From Bacillus cytotoxicus (lineage in GTDB: Bacteria > Bacillota > Bacilli > Bacillales > Bacillaceae_G): a DNA stretch of 64,000 nucleotides. Both the position numbers and the translations under genes were made by a program. Positions 37,398-46,196 of the stretch are shown here, in pieces. Numbering within the stretch: position 1 is the first letter of the stretch; every line of letters begins with the position of its first letter. The notes under the pieces are model-generated. The model searched no databases, was not told the origin of the DNA, and saw nothing but the letters and a program-made list of their open reading frames with translations. Location: NCBI RefSeq assembly GCF_023715645.1, contig NZ_JAMBOP010000001.1:62001-126000 (forward strand), in the 5' to 3' direction.

Positions 37398-38255
37398 ATG
37401 TGGAAACAACAATTTATCCATACAGACCGTGGAACTTTTGAACTATTTACAAAAGGACACGGAGAGCCGATTTGCATTACACACCTTTACTCACAATTCA
37501 ATGAGACGGGCGATTATTTCGCTGATAACTTTACATCTTTATATAAAGTTATATTAATTAATTTAAAAGATGCAGGAAATTCAGTAACTGCTTCTCAAGA
37601 AGATGAATTAAGTATGACAGAAACGATTCAAGATTTAGAAGCCATTCGAAAAGCGCTGCACATTTCATCATGGCATTTTGCAGGACATTCTACTGGCGGT
37701 ATGCTTGGACTCTTGTATGCGATAAACTATCCCCATTCCTTACAATCGTTAGTAGCAGTCGGCGCTGCTGCTAGTGACTATTCAAAAACGAAAGACTGCA
37801 TCTATCATCCCGAACACCCGCAGTTTGCATATATGCAGCAGCTCATCGAAGATTTGAAATTGCCACACCTTACGAAAAAAGAAAGAACTATTTTATCAAC
37901 TGAGCGTACAAAGTTATCTTTATACAAGCCAGAACAATATGAAACATACTTCTCAAAATCAATTTATAAAACAATGGCCGCAAGTCGTATGAACTATTTT
38001 GCAAAAGAATTTCGCAGCTTTGATTTACAAGAACAACTTGCTAACGTAACAACAAAAACGTTAATCATTTGTGGAAAACATGATGTACAATGTCCGGTTT
38101 CATCTTCCTTGCAAATCCATAAAGGAATACGAGCTTCCTCCTTTGTTCCTTTTGAACACAGCAATCATTATCCTTTTTTAGAAGAGCAAGAGAAATTTTC
38201 ATCTGTGATTACAGCATTCTATCACTCTTTGAAGGAAGGGAGTGAACATTTATAA
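37398..38255 (+). CDS. alpha/beta hydrolase
   Basis: A 285-aa serine hydrolase-fold protein. Nucleophile elbow GHSTGG with Ser98, acid in GKHDVQCP near residue 233 and histidine in EHSNHYPF near 256, so the triad is intact. Substrate unknown. The ATG 37398 lies 8 nt after AAAGGAG. It overlaps the next hydrolase gene by one base (TAATG), so the two are coupled. Confidence 0.87.
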   Translation: MWKQQFIHTDRGTFELFTKGHGEPICITHLYSQFNETGDYFADNFTSLYKVILINLKDAGNSVTASQEDELSMTETIQDLEAIRKALHISSWHFAGHSTGGMLGLLYAINYPHSLQSLVAVGAAASDYSKTKDCIYHPEHPQFAYMQQLIEDLKLPHLTKKERTILSTERTKLSLYKPEQYETYFSKSIYKTMAASRMNYFAKEFRSFDLQEQLANVTTKTLIICGKHDVQCPVSSSLQIHKGIRASSFVPFEHSNHYPFLEEQEKFSSVITAFYHSLKEGSEHL

Positions 38256-38749
38256 TGCTTCAAAATGGAATGACTTACATAACAGTAAATCACATACGCC
38301 ATTGGTGTAAAATTGCCGGTGTAGAACATAGAACCACCCCCATTGTCGTCGTTCACGGTGGGCCGGGCGGGAATCATTATACATTTGAACGAACAATCGG
38401 TCCAAAACTAGAGAAGTTTGCAACCGTCATTTATTATGAACAACGCGGGTGCGGGCGTTCTGATGCTCCCGAAAATGAAGAAGATTACTCTATCGCTACT
38501 TTAGTCGATGATCTTGAAATACTAAGAGAATCGTTACAAATTCCGGCATGCCATCTACTTGGTTATTCCTTTGGCGGACAACTTAGCCTAGAATATGCAT
38601 TAGCTTATCCAAATCGAGTCGAAACTTTACTTTTGCAAGCTCCTTCTTCCGGTGATTATGAACATTCGTATCACATTCAGCTTACTGGATTTGAAAAGGT
38701 CGCTCAGCAAGATATAAAACAACAAAACACATCAAAAGATAATGCATAG
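38255..38749 (+). pseudogene. truncated alpha/beta hydrolase (proline-iminopeptidase-like)
   Basis: A 164-aa protein with oxyanion-hole motif HGGPGGNHY at residues 34-42 and nucleophile GYSFGG (Ser105). The frame stops after about 60% of the usual length of about 290 aa. The cap domain and the catalytic Asp and His are missing. It is probably a decayed gene; the last 15 residues (QQDIKQQNTSKDNA) look unlike the family. Confidence 0.7.
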
Positions 38750-38754
38750 ATAAA

Positions 38755-38784
38755 TGAAGAGAGCTGGTATGCCCGCTCTCTTTT
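38755..38784. terminator. terminator between hydrolase and small membrane protein genes
   Basis: AGAGAGC / GCTCTCT stem followed by T-run on plus; convergent genes share it. Confidence 0.7.
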
Positions 38785-38785
38785 T

Positions 38786-39058
38786 TCATAATGTTTCTGA
38801 GTTTGTATGAATAAACAAAATAATTCCTGCAACAAGCAAAATAATGATAGCGCCTACAAAAAATGTCGTAGCAAAAAACACAAATTTCTCGTGTACTTGT
38901 TCTCCAGCGCTTTCTAAAAAAATGGAAGTAACGTATGTGATTAGGGCTATTCCTGCCAAAGCACTACCAGGAATAAATCGTCTCATACCACTCTGTTTTA
39001 ATGTCATGTAAGCAAATAGAGCCGTCACAAAAAGTGTAATTCCCCAAAGAATGATCAT
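38786..39058 (-). CDS. small membrane protein, 90 aa
   Basis: Three predicted membrane helices (about residues 2-20, 29-47, 62-84). Good ribosome site (GGGGGAGATG) before ATG 39058. Hypothetical; no motif recognised. Confidence 0.6.
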   Translation of the reverse strand: MIILWGITLFVTALFAYMTLKQSGMRRFIPGSALAGIALITYVTSIFLESAGEQVHEKFVFFATTFFVGAIIILLVAGIILFIHTNSETL

Positions 39059-39185
39059 TTCATCTCCCCCTCACATAGCCTTTAATATCATTATACATTA
39101 GAAATAGTAGTAAAGGGAAACTGCCATTACACTCTTCACAAGAATGAATGGCAGAACAATAAAAAAAACACAAAAGCTGTCTGCA

Positions 39186-39245
39186 ATTTAATTTATCCCG
39201 CTATTCGTGGGCAGTAAGACCCCCACTGATTAAAGTTTCACTTTA
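39186..39245 (-). repeat. minimal bcr1-like repeat
   Basis: TTATCCCGCTATTCGTGGGCAGTA joined directly to CCCCCACTGATTAAAGTTTCAC: both ends of the family with the middle deleted. Confidence 0.6.
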
Positions 39246-39256
39246 TTATTGAGATT

Positions 39257-39296
39257 GTAAAAATGCTCAGAGTAAAAAACTCTGAGCATTTTTGTG
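39257..39296 (-). terminator. ccpA terminator
   Basis: Perfect stem AAAAATGCTCAGAGT / ACTCTGAGCATTTTT. Confidence 0.92.
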
Positions 39297-39326
39297 AGCT
39301 GTAAATATATTTATACAAACTTCTTA

Positions 39327-40325
39327 TTACTTCGTTGATTTTCTAAATTGAATGCGGTGCGGTAAAATAACTGTATGATCTTCCACAGTTTCTTTGTTCA
39401 TGTATTTTGTTAATAGACGCATTGCAACTGCTCCGATGTCATACATTGGTTGTACAACTGTTGAAAGCTGCGGACGTACCATAAGGGCAAGACGCGTATT
39501 ATCAAAGCCAAGTACTTCTAAGTCATTTGGTACGTTTAAACCTTTATCTTGTACTGCGTGAATGACACCTAGTGCCATTTCATCAGAAGATACGAATACT
39601 GCTGTTGGTTTTTCAGCAAGTTCCCATAGCTTGTCTAATGCTTCCATACCAGAATCGTACGTGTAATCACCATCCACAACAAGCTCTTCGTCGTAAGCGA
39701 TACTTGCTTCTTCTAATGCACGTTTGTAACCTTGTAATTTTTTTGCACTTCCTGCTTTATCAACGTAAGGGCCAGATACGAAAGCAATTCTTGTATGACC
39801 TTTCTCTAAGAAATGTTTCATCGCATCGTAAGCCGCTTGTGTGTAGTCGATATTTACAGACGGTGTAGTATTTTGCTCATCAAACGACGCCGCAAGTACG
39901 ATTGGAACAGGGGATTTTTTAAATTCTTCTATGTGAGCCTCTGTAATATCTTCTCCCATAAATACGATACCATCTACTTGTTTCCCAAGCATTGTATTTA
40001 ATAAATGGAACTCTTTCTCTTTATTTTGGTCAGAGTTACTTAAAATAATATTATATTTGTACATTGTTGCGATATCTTCAATACCGCGTGCAAGTTCTGC
40101 ATAAAACGTGTTCGAGATATCTGGAATAATAACCCCAACTGTTGTTGTTTTCTTACTCGCTAATCCGCGTGCTACTGCATTCGGCCGGTAACCAAGACGC
40201 TCAATCGCCTCTAATACTTTCTTTCTTGTTGTTGGTTTTACATTCGGATTGCCGTTCACAACACGTGATACTGTTGCCATTGAGACATTTGCTTCGCGCG
40301 CTACATCATATATTGTTACGTTCAT
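39327..40325 (-). CDS. ccpA: catabolite control protein A
   Basis: A 332-aa LacI-family regulator. N-terminal [28 protein letters not shown], hinge-helix ARGLASKKT near residue 56, and periplasmic-binding-protein-like core. It works with HPr-Ser-P to repress or activate carbon genes at cre sites, including ackA and acsA in relatives. The start ATG 40325 follows AGGAGTG; a frame four codons longer is not supported. Confidence 0.97.
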   Translation of the reverse strand: MNVTIYDVAREANVSMATVSRVVNGNPNVKPTTRKKVLEAIERLGYRPNAVARGLASKKTTTVGVIIPDISNTFYAELARGIEDIATMYKYNIILSNSDQNKEKEFHLLNTMLGKQVDGIVFMGEDITEAHIEEFKKSPVPIVLAASFDEQNTTPSVNIDYTQAAYDAMKHFLEKGHTRIAFVSGPYVDKAGSAKKLQGYKRALEEASIAYDEELVVDGDYTYDSGMEALDKLWELAEKPTAVFVSSDEMALGVIHAVQDKGLNVPNDLEVLGFDNTRLALMVRPQLSTVVQPMYDIGAVAMRLLTKYMNKETVEDHTVILPHRIQFRKSTK

Positions 40326-40547
40326 CTTTTCACACACTCCTTTATAAAATTCATCTATATAATATGTATCAGTTAACTTGATAAAAAAAAGACATCCACT
40401 CTACTTAAAGATGTCACTTCCGTGCCCTTTCACTAATGATACGATACAAATAAGGATTGAGACAATATTTTCCCGCAAAAGTTTCGAAAAAAATCGTTCC
40501 TTTTCTTATATTTTCATATTTTTAATATAAAAATACCCATTTTCAAG

Positions 40548-40585
40548 AAAAAAATCTATGCAGCACACAGCTACATAGATTTTTG
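40548..40585 (-). terminator. aroA terminator
   Basis: AAAAATCTATG / CATAGATTTTT stem. The 40326-40547 gap also holds the ccpA upstream region; no certain promoter picked. Confidence 0.8.
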
Positions 40586-40591
40586 AAGCCA

Positions 40592-41662
40592 TTATCTCAT
40601 ACGAAATGCTTTTAATTCATTCATAAATGCATTGAACTCTGGAATATCCATTTGCTGCGCTGAATCAGAAAGTGCGACAGCTGGATCTGGATGCACTTCT
40701 GCCATAATTGCATCTGCGCCAATTGCCATTGCCGCTTTTGCAGTTGGCAATAATAAATCACGGCGCCCTGTTGAATGCGTTACGTCAACAACAACTGGCA
40801 AATGCGTTTCTTTCTTTAAAATTGGTACAGCAGAAATATCTAATGTATTTCGCGTTGCTTTTTCATACGTACGAATGCCACGCTCACATAAAATAATATC
40901 GCCGTTTCCTTGTGCAATAATATACTCTGCTGCATACATAAACTCTTCAATTGTTGCCGATAATCCTCGTTTTAATAATACCGGCTTATTCACAGAACCA
41001 GCGGCTTTTAACAGCTCGAAGTTTTGCATGTTGCGGGCACCAATTTGGATAACATCTACATAATCAAGTGCCATTTCAATATCATTTGGATTTAAAATCT
41101 CACTAATGATAGCTAAATCATACTCATCTGCTACTTGGCGTAAAATTTTCAAACCTTCAACACCAAGACCTTGGAAATCATATGGTGATGTACGCGGTTT
41201 AAATGCTCCGCCGCGCATCAGTTTTAAGCCTTGTTTTTTCATTGCCTCAGCTACTTGACAAACTTGCTCATAACTTTCAACTGCACATGGTCCCATAATA
41301 AAATGCGCATTGCCGTCACCAATTTTTTCGCCTTTAATATCAACAATCGTATCTTCTGACTTTTTCTTACGTGATACAAGAAGTGCCTTACGATGATCAT
41401 CTTCTTGCAGTTCTAATCCCGTTTTAAAAATTTGTTTAAATAAATGTTGAAGCGTTGATGTTTCAAATGGCCCATCATTATTTTCCGCAATTAAATCGAG
41501 CATTTTGCGTTCGCGTACTGGATCAAAACGTTTCACACCTTGTACTTCTTTTAACTTACCAACTTCTTGTACAAGACGACCGCGCTCATTTAATAACTTT
41601 AAAATTTGTAAATTCTTTTCATCAATTTGAGAACGTAACCGCTCTAACTCCTGTGATACCAT
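40592..41662 (-). CDS. aroA: bifunctional chorismate mutase / DAHP synthase
   Basis: A 356-aa enzyme. Residues about 1-85 form an AroQ chorismate mutase ([33 protein letters not shown]) and the rest a type I-beta DAHP synthase with [12 protein letters not shown] and [17 protein letters not shown]. The mutase domain is the feedback-inhibition site in Bacillus. First step of aromatic synthesis. ATG 41662 follows AGGGGGC; the in-frame upstream extension to 41716 is unsupported. Confidence 0.95.
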   Translation of the reverse strand: MVSQELERLRSQIDEKNLQILKLLNERGRLVQEVGKLKEVQGVKRFDPVRERKMLDLIAENNDGPFETSTLQHLFKQIFKTGLELQEDDHRKALLVSRKKKSEDTIVDIKGEKIGDGNAHFIMGPCAVESYEQVCQVAEAMKKQGLKLMRGGAFKPRTSPYDFQGLGVEGLKILRQVADEYDLAIISEILNPNDIEMALDYVDVIQIGARNMQNFELLKAAGSVNKPVLLKRGLSATIEEFMYAAEYIIAQGNGDIILCERGIRTYEKATRNTLDISAVPILKKETHLPVVVDVTHSTGRRDLLLPTAKAAMAIGADAIMAEVHPDPAVALSDSAQQMDIPEFNAFMNELKAFRMR

Positions 41663-41722
41663 AATAAAGCCCCCTCTTTCAAGTGTTATATGTATACTAA
41701 CAAATATAAATATCATTCATAA

Positions 41723-41883
41723 GATAAAGTGAAACTTTAATCCGTGGGGGTTTTCCTCATCCCCCACGGATTATTAGCCCTCACCAATCGGGCTTTTACG
41801 GGCAGTTTATCTCCCACCTAACTTCCTTGCTTTCGCTGAAATTTAAGGTGTGAGTATTACTGCCCACGAATAGCGAGATAATT
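41723..41883 (+). repeat. bcr1-like repeat, canonical length
   Basis: About 160 bp: AGTGAAACTTTAATCCGTGGGGG, a stem partner CCCCCACGGATTA, CCTCACCAATCGGGC, TTTATCTCCCACCTAA, then TTACTGCCCACGAATAGCGAGATAA. Matches my memory of the B. cereus group bcr1 element in length and ends. Confidence 0.7.
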
Positions 41884-42007
41884 TATTATATATGATACAT
41901 ATGCAGATGTCACTTCATACACATCGCATAAGACTGCGTATGGAATCGTTATTTTTTCTTCATTTAATTGTAAAAAAATATAGCCCGTCAATACTATTTT
42001 CGGCAAA

Positions 42008-42038
42008 TAAAAAAGCAAGCGCATTCGCTTGCTTTTCC
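42008..42038 (-). terminator. ytxJ terminator
   Basis: AAAAGCAAGCG / CGCTTGCTTTT stem at the ytxJ stop. Confidence 0.85.
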
Positions 42039-42365
42039 TTATTTAATATTTTCTTTTAATGCTTGCTTCGTAATGTTCCAATGCGATGCATGCCAGAGCA
42101 CTTCCCCATTTTTTATGTATAATACTTGCGGCGATTCATGTCTAATGCCAAAGTGCTCCGCAATCTTATTGGAAACAGGGCGTGCATCTTGCACATATAA
42201 ATAGTATGCTGGCACAGCTTGCTCTTCACCAAGGTATTCTTGAAATGCTGTGAAACCACCGTGGCTAACTGGGCATGTCGTGCTATGTTTAAACAAGATA
42301 TATGGCTCTTTATTTGCTATGATTTCTTCAAATTGTTCCATTGTTTCAATCTTTGTCATGCTCAT
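42039..42365 (-). CDS. ytxJ: YtxJ, bacilliredoxin-like thioredoxin-fold protein
   Basis: A 108-aa thioredoxin-fold protein with the single active cysteine in HSTTCPVSHGG (C31), consistent with a monothiol role in the bacillithiol system. It lies one base downstream of ytxG and is surely cotranscribed. In B. subtilis ytxH lies between ytxG and ytxJ; it is absent here. Confidence 0.9.
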   Translation of the reverse strand: MSMTKIETMEQFEEIIANKEPYILFKHSTTCPVSHGGFTAFQEYLGEEQAVPAYYLYVQDARPVSNKIAEHFGIRHESPQVLYIKNGEVLWHASHWNITKQALKENIK

Positions 42366-42366
42366 A

Positions 42367-42870
42367 TTATTCGCCTCTCATTCGAGTCGGAAGCCGCGGT
42401 AATTTCTTTTCTTTTCTCGGCTTTTTCTCTGTTCTTTCAACATGCTCTACTTCCTCTTCTTTCTTCTTTGACCGGAAGCGATTGTACACATCAATGACCG
42501 CATTACTCCATTGCACCACTTGCGCTACTTTATCAGCATTATTTTCTACTTGATGGGCAACAGAATCAGAAACGCCGCGTAATCTTGTGTTTAAGGAATG
42601 AATCGTTGTTCCGATTCCCTCTACACCTTCCACCACTTTATTTAGCGACTGTGATTTCTTTTGAATATCTTCTGCTAATACATTTGTTTTATGCAGAAGT
42701 TGCTCAGTTTCCACTGTAATGCCCTGCATTTGTTTTTCCAAGCCTTCCATCGTACTCGCAACATTTTCTAACGTTTTTTGAACAGATAGTAACGTTCGAC
42801 ATACATATACAACTAATACGGCAAACGCAATTGCGATAATAGCTACACTGACGTATAAAAGAACTTGCAT
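42367..42870 (-). CDS. ytxG: DUF948 membrane-anchored protein YtxG
   Basis: A 167-aa protein with an N-terminal membrane helix (MQVLLYVSVAIIAIAFAVLV), a coiled-coil middle with methyl-accepting-like heptads, and a very basic tail (KKEEEVEHVERTEKKPRKEKK). General stress protein family. ATG 42870 lies 8 nt after AAAGGAG and is preferred over the GTG three codons earlier. Confidence 0.88.
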   Translation of the reverse strand: MQVLLYVSVAIIAIAFAVLVVYVCRTLLSVQKTLENVASTMEGLEKQMQGITVETEQLLHKTNVLAEDIQKKSQSLNKVVEGVEGIGTTIHSLNTRLRGVSDSVAHQVENNADKVAQVVQWSNAVIDVYNRFRSKKKEEEVEHVERTEKKPRKEKKLPRLPTRMRGE

Positions 42871-42954
42871 TCGAACCACTCCTTTATCTTTTTATACTTT
42901 TTTCTATTATACAATCATTTTCCGTTTCATTCTAATTGTTCTATATGCATGCAT

Positions 42955-43028
42955 TTTAATTTTTCGTCATATGGATTGCTACTATGCATGGTCAGATGCC
43001 CTCGCCCACCTAAAAAATAGTGGAGGTT
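42955..43028 (-). repeat. MITE-like repeat, minus orientation, truncated
   Basis: CATATGGATTGCTACTATGCATGGTCAGATGCCCTC, left part missing; fused to a full copy. Confidence 0.7.
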
Positions 43029-43225
43029 TTCTTTTTCAATTTGAAGTGATATATTTCAACATTTAAATACCTGCTATGTAGAAACATGACTCCTCCACTT
43101 GCTTTCTCTCTTTGTTTTCACGCCGCATGTGGAAGAAAAAGGCCCTGACCGCTTCTATGCATAGCCAGATGCTCTCGCCCACCTAAAAAGAGTGGGTTTT
43201 GACTTTTTCAATTTAAAGTGATATT
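43029..43225 (-). repeat. MITE-like repeat, minus orientation, full length
   Basis: Core CCTGACCGCTTCTATGC and CAGATGCTCTCGCCC intact; ends in TTCAATTTAAAGTGATAT. Confidence 0.75.
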
Positions 43226-43333
43226 CCGTGCCAATTTTCAAATTTATTCGTCAAATAAAACATAAATTATTAAACAAATTCAAATAAGTAGGTTACAATA
43301 AGGAAGGATACACATATAAGGGAGGCTTTACTT

Positions 43334-44449
43334 ATGAAAGACCCACGTATTGAAACATTAGCAAAAAATTTAATTAATTACTCTATTCGTTTACAAAAAG
43401 GCGAAAAAGTATTAATCGAAAACTTCGGTTTACAAAAAGAACTAGTAACAGCGCTTGTAAAAGCTGCATACGAAGCTGGTGGCTATCCATTCGTACTATT
43501 AAAAGATCATCAAGTAGACCGCTCTTTAATGATGGGCGCAACAGAAGAACATTTCGAGCAAATCGCTGCATATGAAGCAAGTGTAATGAAAGATATGGAT
43601 GCTTATATCGGTCTTCGCTCTGGTGATAACGTAAATGAACAAGCTGACGTTCCAAGTGAGCGCATGAAAATTTACGGTAACACTGTAGGTAAAAAAGTAC
43701 ATAGAGAAATTCGTGTTCCAAAAACAAGATGGGTTGTACTACGCTATCCAAATGCTGCGATGGCACAGCTTGCAAAAATGAGCACAGAAGGATTTGAAGA
43801 CTTCTACTTTGACGTATGTAACTTAGACTACGCGAAAATGGATAAAGCGATGGACAATCTTGTTGAGTTCATGAACAAAACAGATAAAGTACGTCTTGTT
43901 GGGCCTGGCACTGACCTAACATTCTCTATTAAAGACATTCCAGCAATTAAATGTGCTGGTCACTTAAATATTCCAGACGGTGAAGTATACTCTGCGCCTG
44001 TTCGTGATTCTGTTAACGGTACAGTTTCTTACAACACACCATCTCCATACAACGGTTACATGTTCGAAAATGTAAAACTTACATTTAAAGACGGTCAAAT
44101 CGTTGAAGCAACTGCAAACGATACAGAGCGCATTAACAAAATTTTCGATACAGACGAAGGCGCACGCTACGTTGGTGAATTTGCAATCGGCGTAAACCCA
44201 TACATTTTACACCCAATGGGCGATATTCTATTCGATGAAAAAATCGACGGCAGCTTCCACTTCACACCAGGACAAGCATACGACGATGCATGGAATGGCA
44301 ACAACTCTAACATCCACTGGGATTTAGTATGCATCCAACGCCCAGAATACGGCGGCGGCGAAATTTACTTCGACGACGTATTAATCCGTAAAGACGGCCG
44401 CTTCGTTGTACCTGAATTAGAAGCGTTAAACCCTGAGAACTTAAAATAA
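43334..44449 (+). CDS. ampS: M29-family metallo-aminopeptidase
   Basis: A 371-aa cytoplasmic exopeptidase of the thermophilic-aminopeptidase (AmpS/PepS) family, with metal ligands in the GEF and HPMGD-like blocks (RYVGEFAIGVNP, near residue 279, and HWDLVCIQRPEYGGGEIYFDD near 337). It releases N-terminal residues from peptides. Clean start (AAGGGAGG) and strong terminator; monocistronic. Codon use suggests good expression. Confidence 0.93.
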   Translation: MKDPRIETLAKNLINYSIRLQKGEKVLIENFGLQKELVTALVKAAYEAGGYPFVLLKDHQVDRSLMMGATEEHFEQIAAYEASVMKDMDAYIGLRSGDNVNEQADVPSERMKIYGNTVGKKVHREIRVPKTRWVVLRYPNAAMAQLAKMSTEGFEDFYFDVCNLDYAKMDKAMDNLVEFMNKTDKVRLVGPGTDLTFSIKDIPAIKCAGHLNIPDGEVYSAPVRDSVNGTVSYNTPSPYNGYMFENVKLTFKDGQIVEATANDTERINKIFDTDEGARYVGEFAIGVNPYILHPMGDILFDEKIDGSFHFTPGQAYDDAWNGNNSNIHWDLVCIQRPEYGGGEIYFDDVLIRKDGRFVVPELEALNPENLK

Positions 44450-44457
44450 GATAGACA

Positions 44458-44505
44458 AAGGAGTTGATCAAAAAGATGTAGATATCTTTTTGATCAACTC
44501 CTTCT
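44458..44505 (+). terminator. ampS terminator
   Basis: A very long perfect stem AAGGAGTTGATCAAAAAGAT / ATCTTTTTGATCAACTCCTT. Confidence 0.92.
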
Positions 44506-44518
44506 TATATGTTCACTA

Positions 44519-44597
44519 ATATATCGGCGACTCTTCGAATATATCGGCGACTCTTCGAATATATCGGCGACTTTTTCGATATATCGACGCTTCGACA
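44519..44597 (+). repeat. 20-bp tandem repeat, about 3.8 units
   Basis: Unit ATATCGGCGACTCTTCGAAT at 44521, 44541, 44561 (last bases changed) and a partial unit at 44581. Not CRISPR-like: no spacers. Confidence 0.85.
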
Positions 44598-44617
44598 ATG
44601 TTCAACATTCTAAATGC

Positions 44618-44688
44618 ATGAAAAAACACTGACCGCTTCTATGCACGGCCAGATGCTCTCGTCATACATATATAGACTACATTTATTA
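44618..44688 (-). repeat. MITE-like repeat scrap, minus orientation
   Basis: ACTGACCGCTTCTATGCACGGCCAGATGCTCTCGTC core only. Confidence 0.65.
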
Positions 44689-44694
44689 AGTTGA

Positions 44695-44908
44695 CTATCT
44701 TTTATACTTATAAGGAATTAATTCATCAACTGTCGTTTTAATAATTTCATTACCAATCTCTAAAAGTACAAAACAATGAGGCGCATAATCTGAAATAAGT
44801 TCTCTGCACATGCCGCATGGACTTACTACTGTAATTTCTTGATTCGGTTCATCTGAATAGGGATGACGAACAGCCACAATGGTATCAAATCCTTTATGAG
44901 CATAAAAC
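44695..44908 (-). pseudogene. C-terminal fragment of a cytidine-deaminase-family gene
   Basis: The last about 70 codons keep the zinc motif PCGMCRELISDYAPHCFVLLE and the C-terminal ELIPYKYKR. The N-terminal half with the catalytic C/HAE motif is missing. Upstream the frame runs into the end of the CPBP gene in another frame, so the deaminase was cut at about 44900. Not functional. Confidence 0.65.
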
Positions 44909-45550
44909 TTACTTATTAATTTGCTGTACTTTTTTTGAGTAATATGCTGAAAGTAAATTAAACTCCACATGCAAAAGCAGTGGAAAAACAATTGATAGTG
45001 AGTAATCCGTAATCGCACCAAATGTGATTCCCCCGACAAATGCGAACAGCATGAATTTTATGCTAGTCTTATTAAAGCTGTAATATTGTAAGTGAGCTAC
45101 AGCGAATAGAAAGGAAGATATTAGAATCGGTACCGTAAGTGGTATGTAAGCTATTTCAAAAATAGGGTATATTGAGAATGAATTGTTAAGTACTGGTATA
45201 ATCATCCCTCTGAAAATTACTTCTTCAAAAATAGGATACATAATTACAAAGTTTAAGATATTCTTTTTCCCGATCGGCTTATATCCTGAGTATCGCGAAA
45301 TGAAAATATTCGTTATCGCGGCAATCAAGATTAATAAAACAGTTGGTTCGTAGTGAATTGGTAAACGGAATACATAATTATCTTCATAAAAATAACTAAT
45401 TACTGTCAGCAGTATTCCCCATATATAAATAATCTCATTTTCTATCTTTCGGTACAACGTTCTTCCCATAATAACGCGAACTGTAATATCAACAATTTTA
45501 TATGAAAAAGCCAATAAAACAGCAAGTACCAAAGCAATCAAGTAACTCAT
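44909..45550 (-). CDS. CPBP-family intramembrane metalloprotease
   Basis: A 213-aa polytopic membrane protein with six to seven helices. The family motifs are EEVIFRG (Glu109, Glu110, Arg114), FxxxH in FAVAHLQ, and the final HVEFNLLS. Members process prenylated or bacteriocin-related peptides, or act in bacteriocin immunity. No bacteriocin gene is visible alongside. It ends at the junction with the deaminase fragment, but the family core looks complete. Confidence 0.82.
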   Translation of the reverse strand: MSYLIALVLAVLLAFSYKIVDITVRVIMGRTLYRKIENEIIYIWGILLTVISYFYEDNYVFRLPIHYEPTVLLILIAAITNIFISRYSGYKPIGKKNILNFVIMYPIFEEVIFRGMIIPVLNNSFSIYPIFEIAYIPLTVPILISSFLFAVAHLQYYSFNKTSIKFMLFAFVGGITFGAITDYSLSIVFPLLLHVEFNLLSAYYSKKVQQINK

Positions 45551-45613
45551 ATCGATTTATCATCCTATCTCCCAAGGAATTCCTTTGCAATTCATGCATT
45601 TGATTGACATCCA

Positions 45614-45665
45614 GCATTACTTGATTTTGAAATATTTCCCCGTAATTATTTTGAATAAAGTTGAC
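45614..45665 (-). pseudogene. Walker A relic of an ABC ATPase
   Basis: Seventeen codons, CGKSTLFKIITGKYFKIK, read like the Walker A end of an ABC transporter ATPase. They are cut on one side by a repeat copy and on the other by a stop. The rest of 45551-45613 shows nothing. Confidence 0.4.
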
Positions 45666-45858
45666 TTACCGCATATATCTTCCAATCCACAAATCGCCGC
45701 CATGCCAAGCAAAAAGTAACCTGCTACTTTCTTCCTCTCTTTGTTTGAACATCGCATGTGGCAGAAATAGGCACTGACCGCTCCTACGCATGGCCAGATG
45801 CTCTCGCCCACCTAAAAAAAGATGTTTTTTATTTCGGTTTTCAAATTTCTATTTTTAT
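45666..45858 (-). repeat. MITE-like repeat, minus orientation
   Basis: CACAAATCGCCGCCATGCCAAGC to TTATTTCGGTTTTCAAATTTC with intact core. Confidence 0.8.
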
Positions 45859-45869
45859 AAAGCTTCACT

Positions 45870-46164
45870 CTATAAAATTTTATGTATTTCACTACTAATT
45901 GCTTCAACACGTTCTTTATAATACAATCCCTTATCTTTGACTTTAAGCTGAGCAATAAAAAGATTCGCAAGCATCACAGCCGTATCAAGCCTGTAAAACA
46001 GACAAATAATTTTAGGAAGAGAATCAAAAATATGCTCATTTTTATACCCGGCTTTAAATTCGCTCCAATTCACTTCATTTACTTCTGCTATTCTCATTAG
46101 TTCGAGAAGCGGATGACCAATGAGAGCATTATCCCAGTCAACGATTGCCTGAGTTTTGTGATTT
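45870..46164 (-). pseudogene. C-terminal fragment of an APH-family phosphotransferase
   Basis: The minus strand reads HKTQAIVDWDNALIGHPLLELMRIAEVNE and on to ...SSEIHKIL. VDWDNALIGHP is the DxD metal-binding block of aminoglycoside-phosphotransferase-like kinases. The N-terminal lobe and the catalytic HGD loop are missing and a stop lies upstream. An apparent ORF from ATG 46097 is the tail of this remnant. Confidence 0.6.
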
Positions 46165-46196
46165 CGTTCTTAACTCTTCTGTTTTTGATGCTATAT

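Noticed and set aside
44519-44597. Possible CRISPR array
   Set aside because: Units are directly adjacent with no unique spacers, and no cas genes are present in the window.
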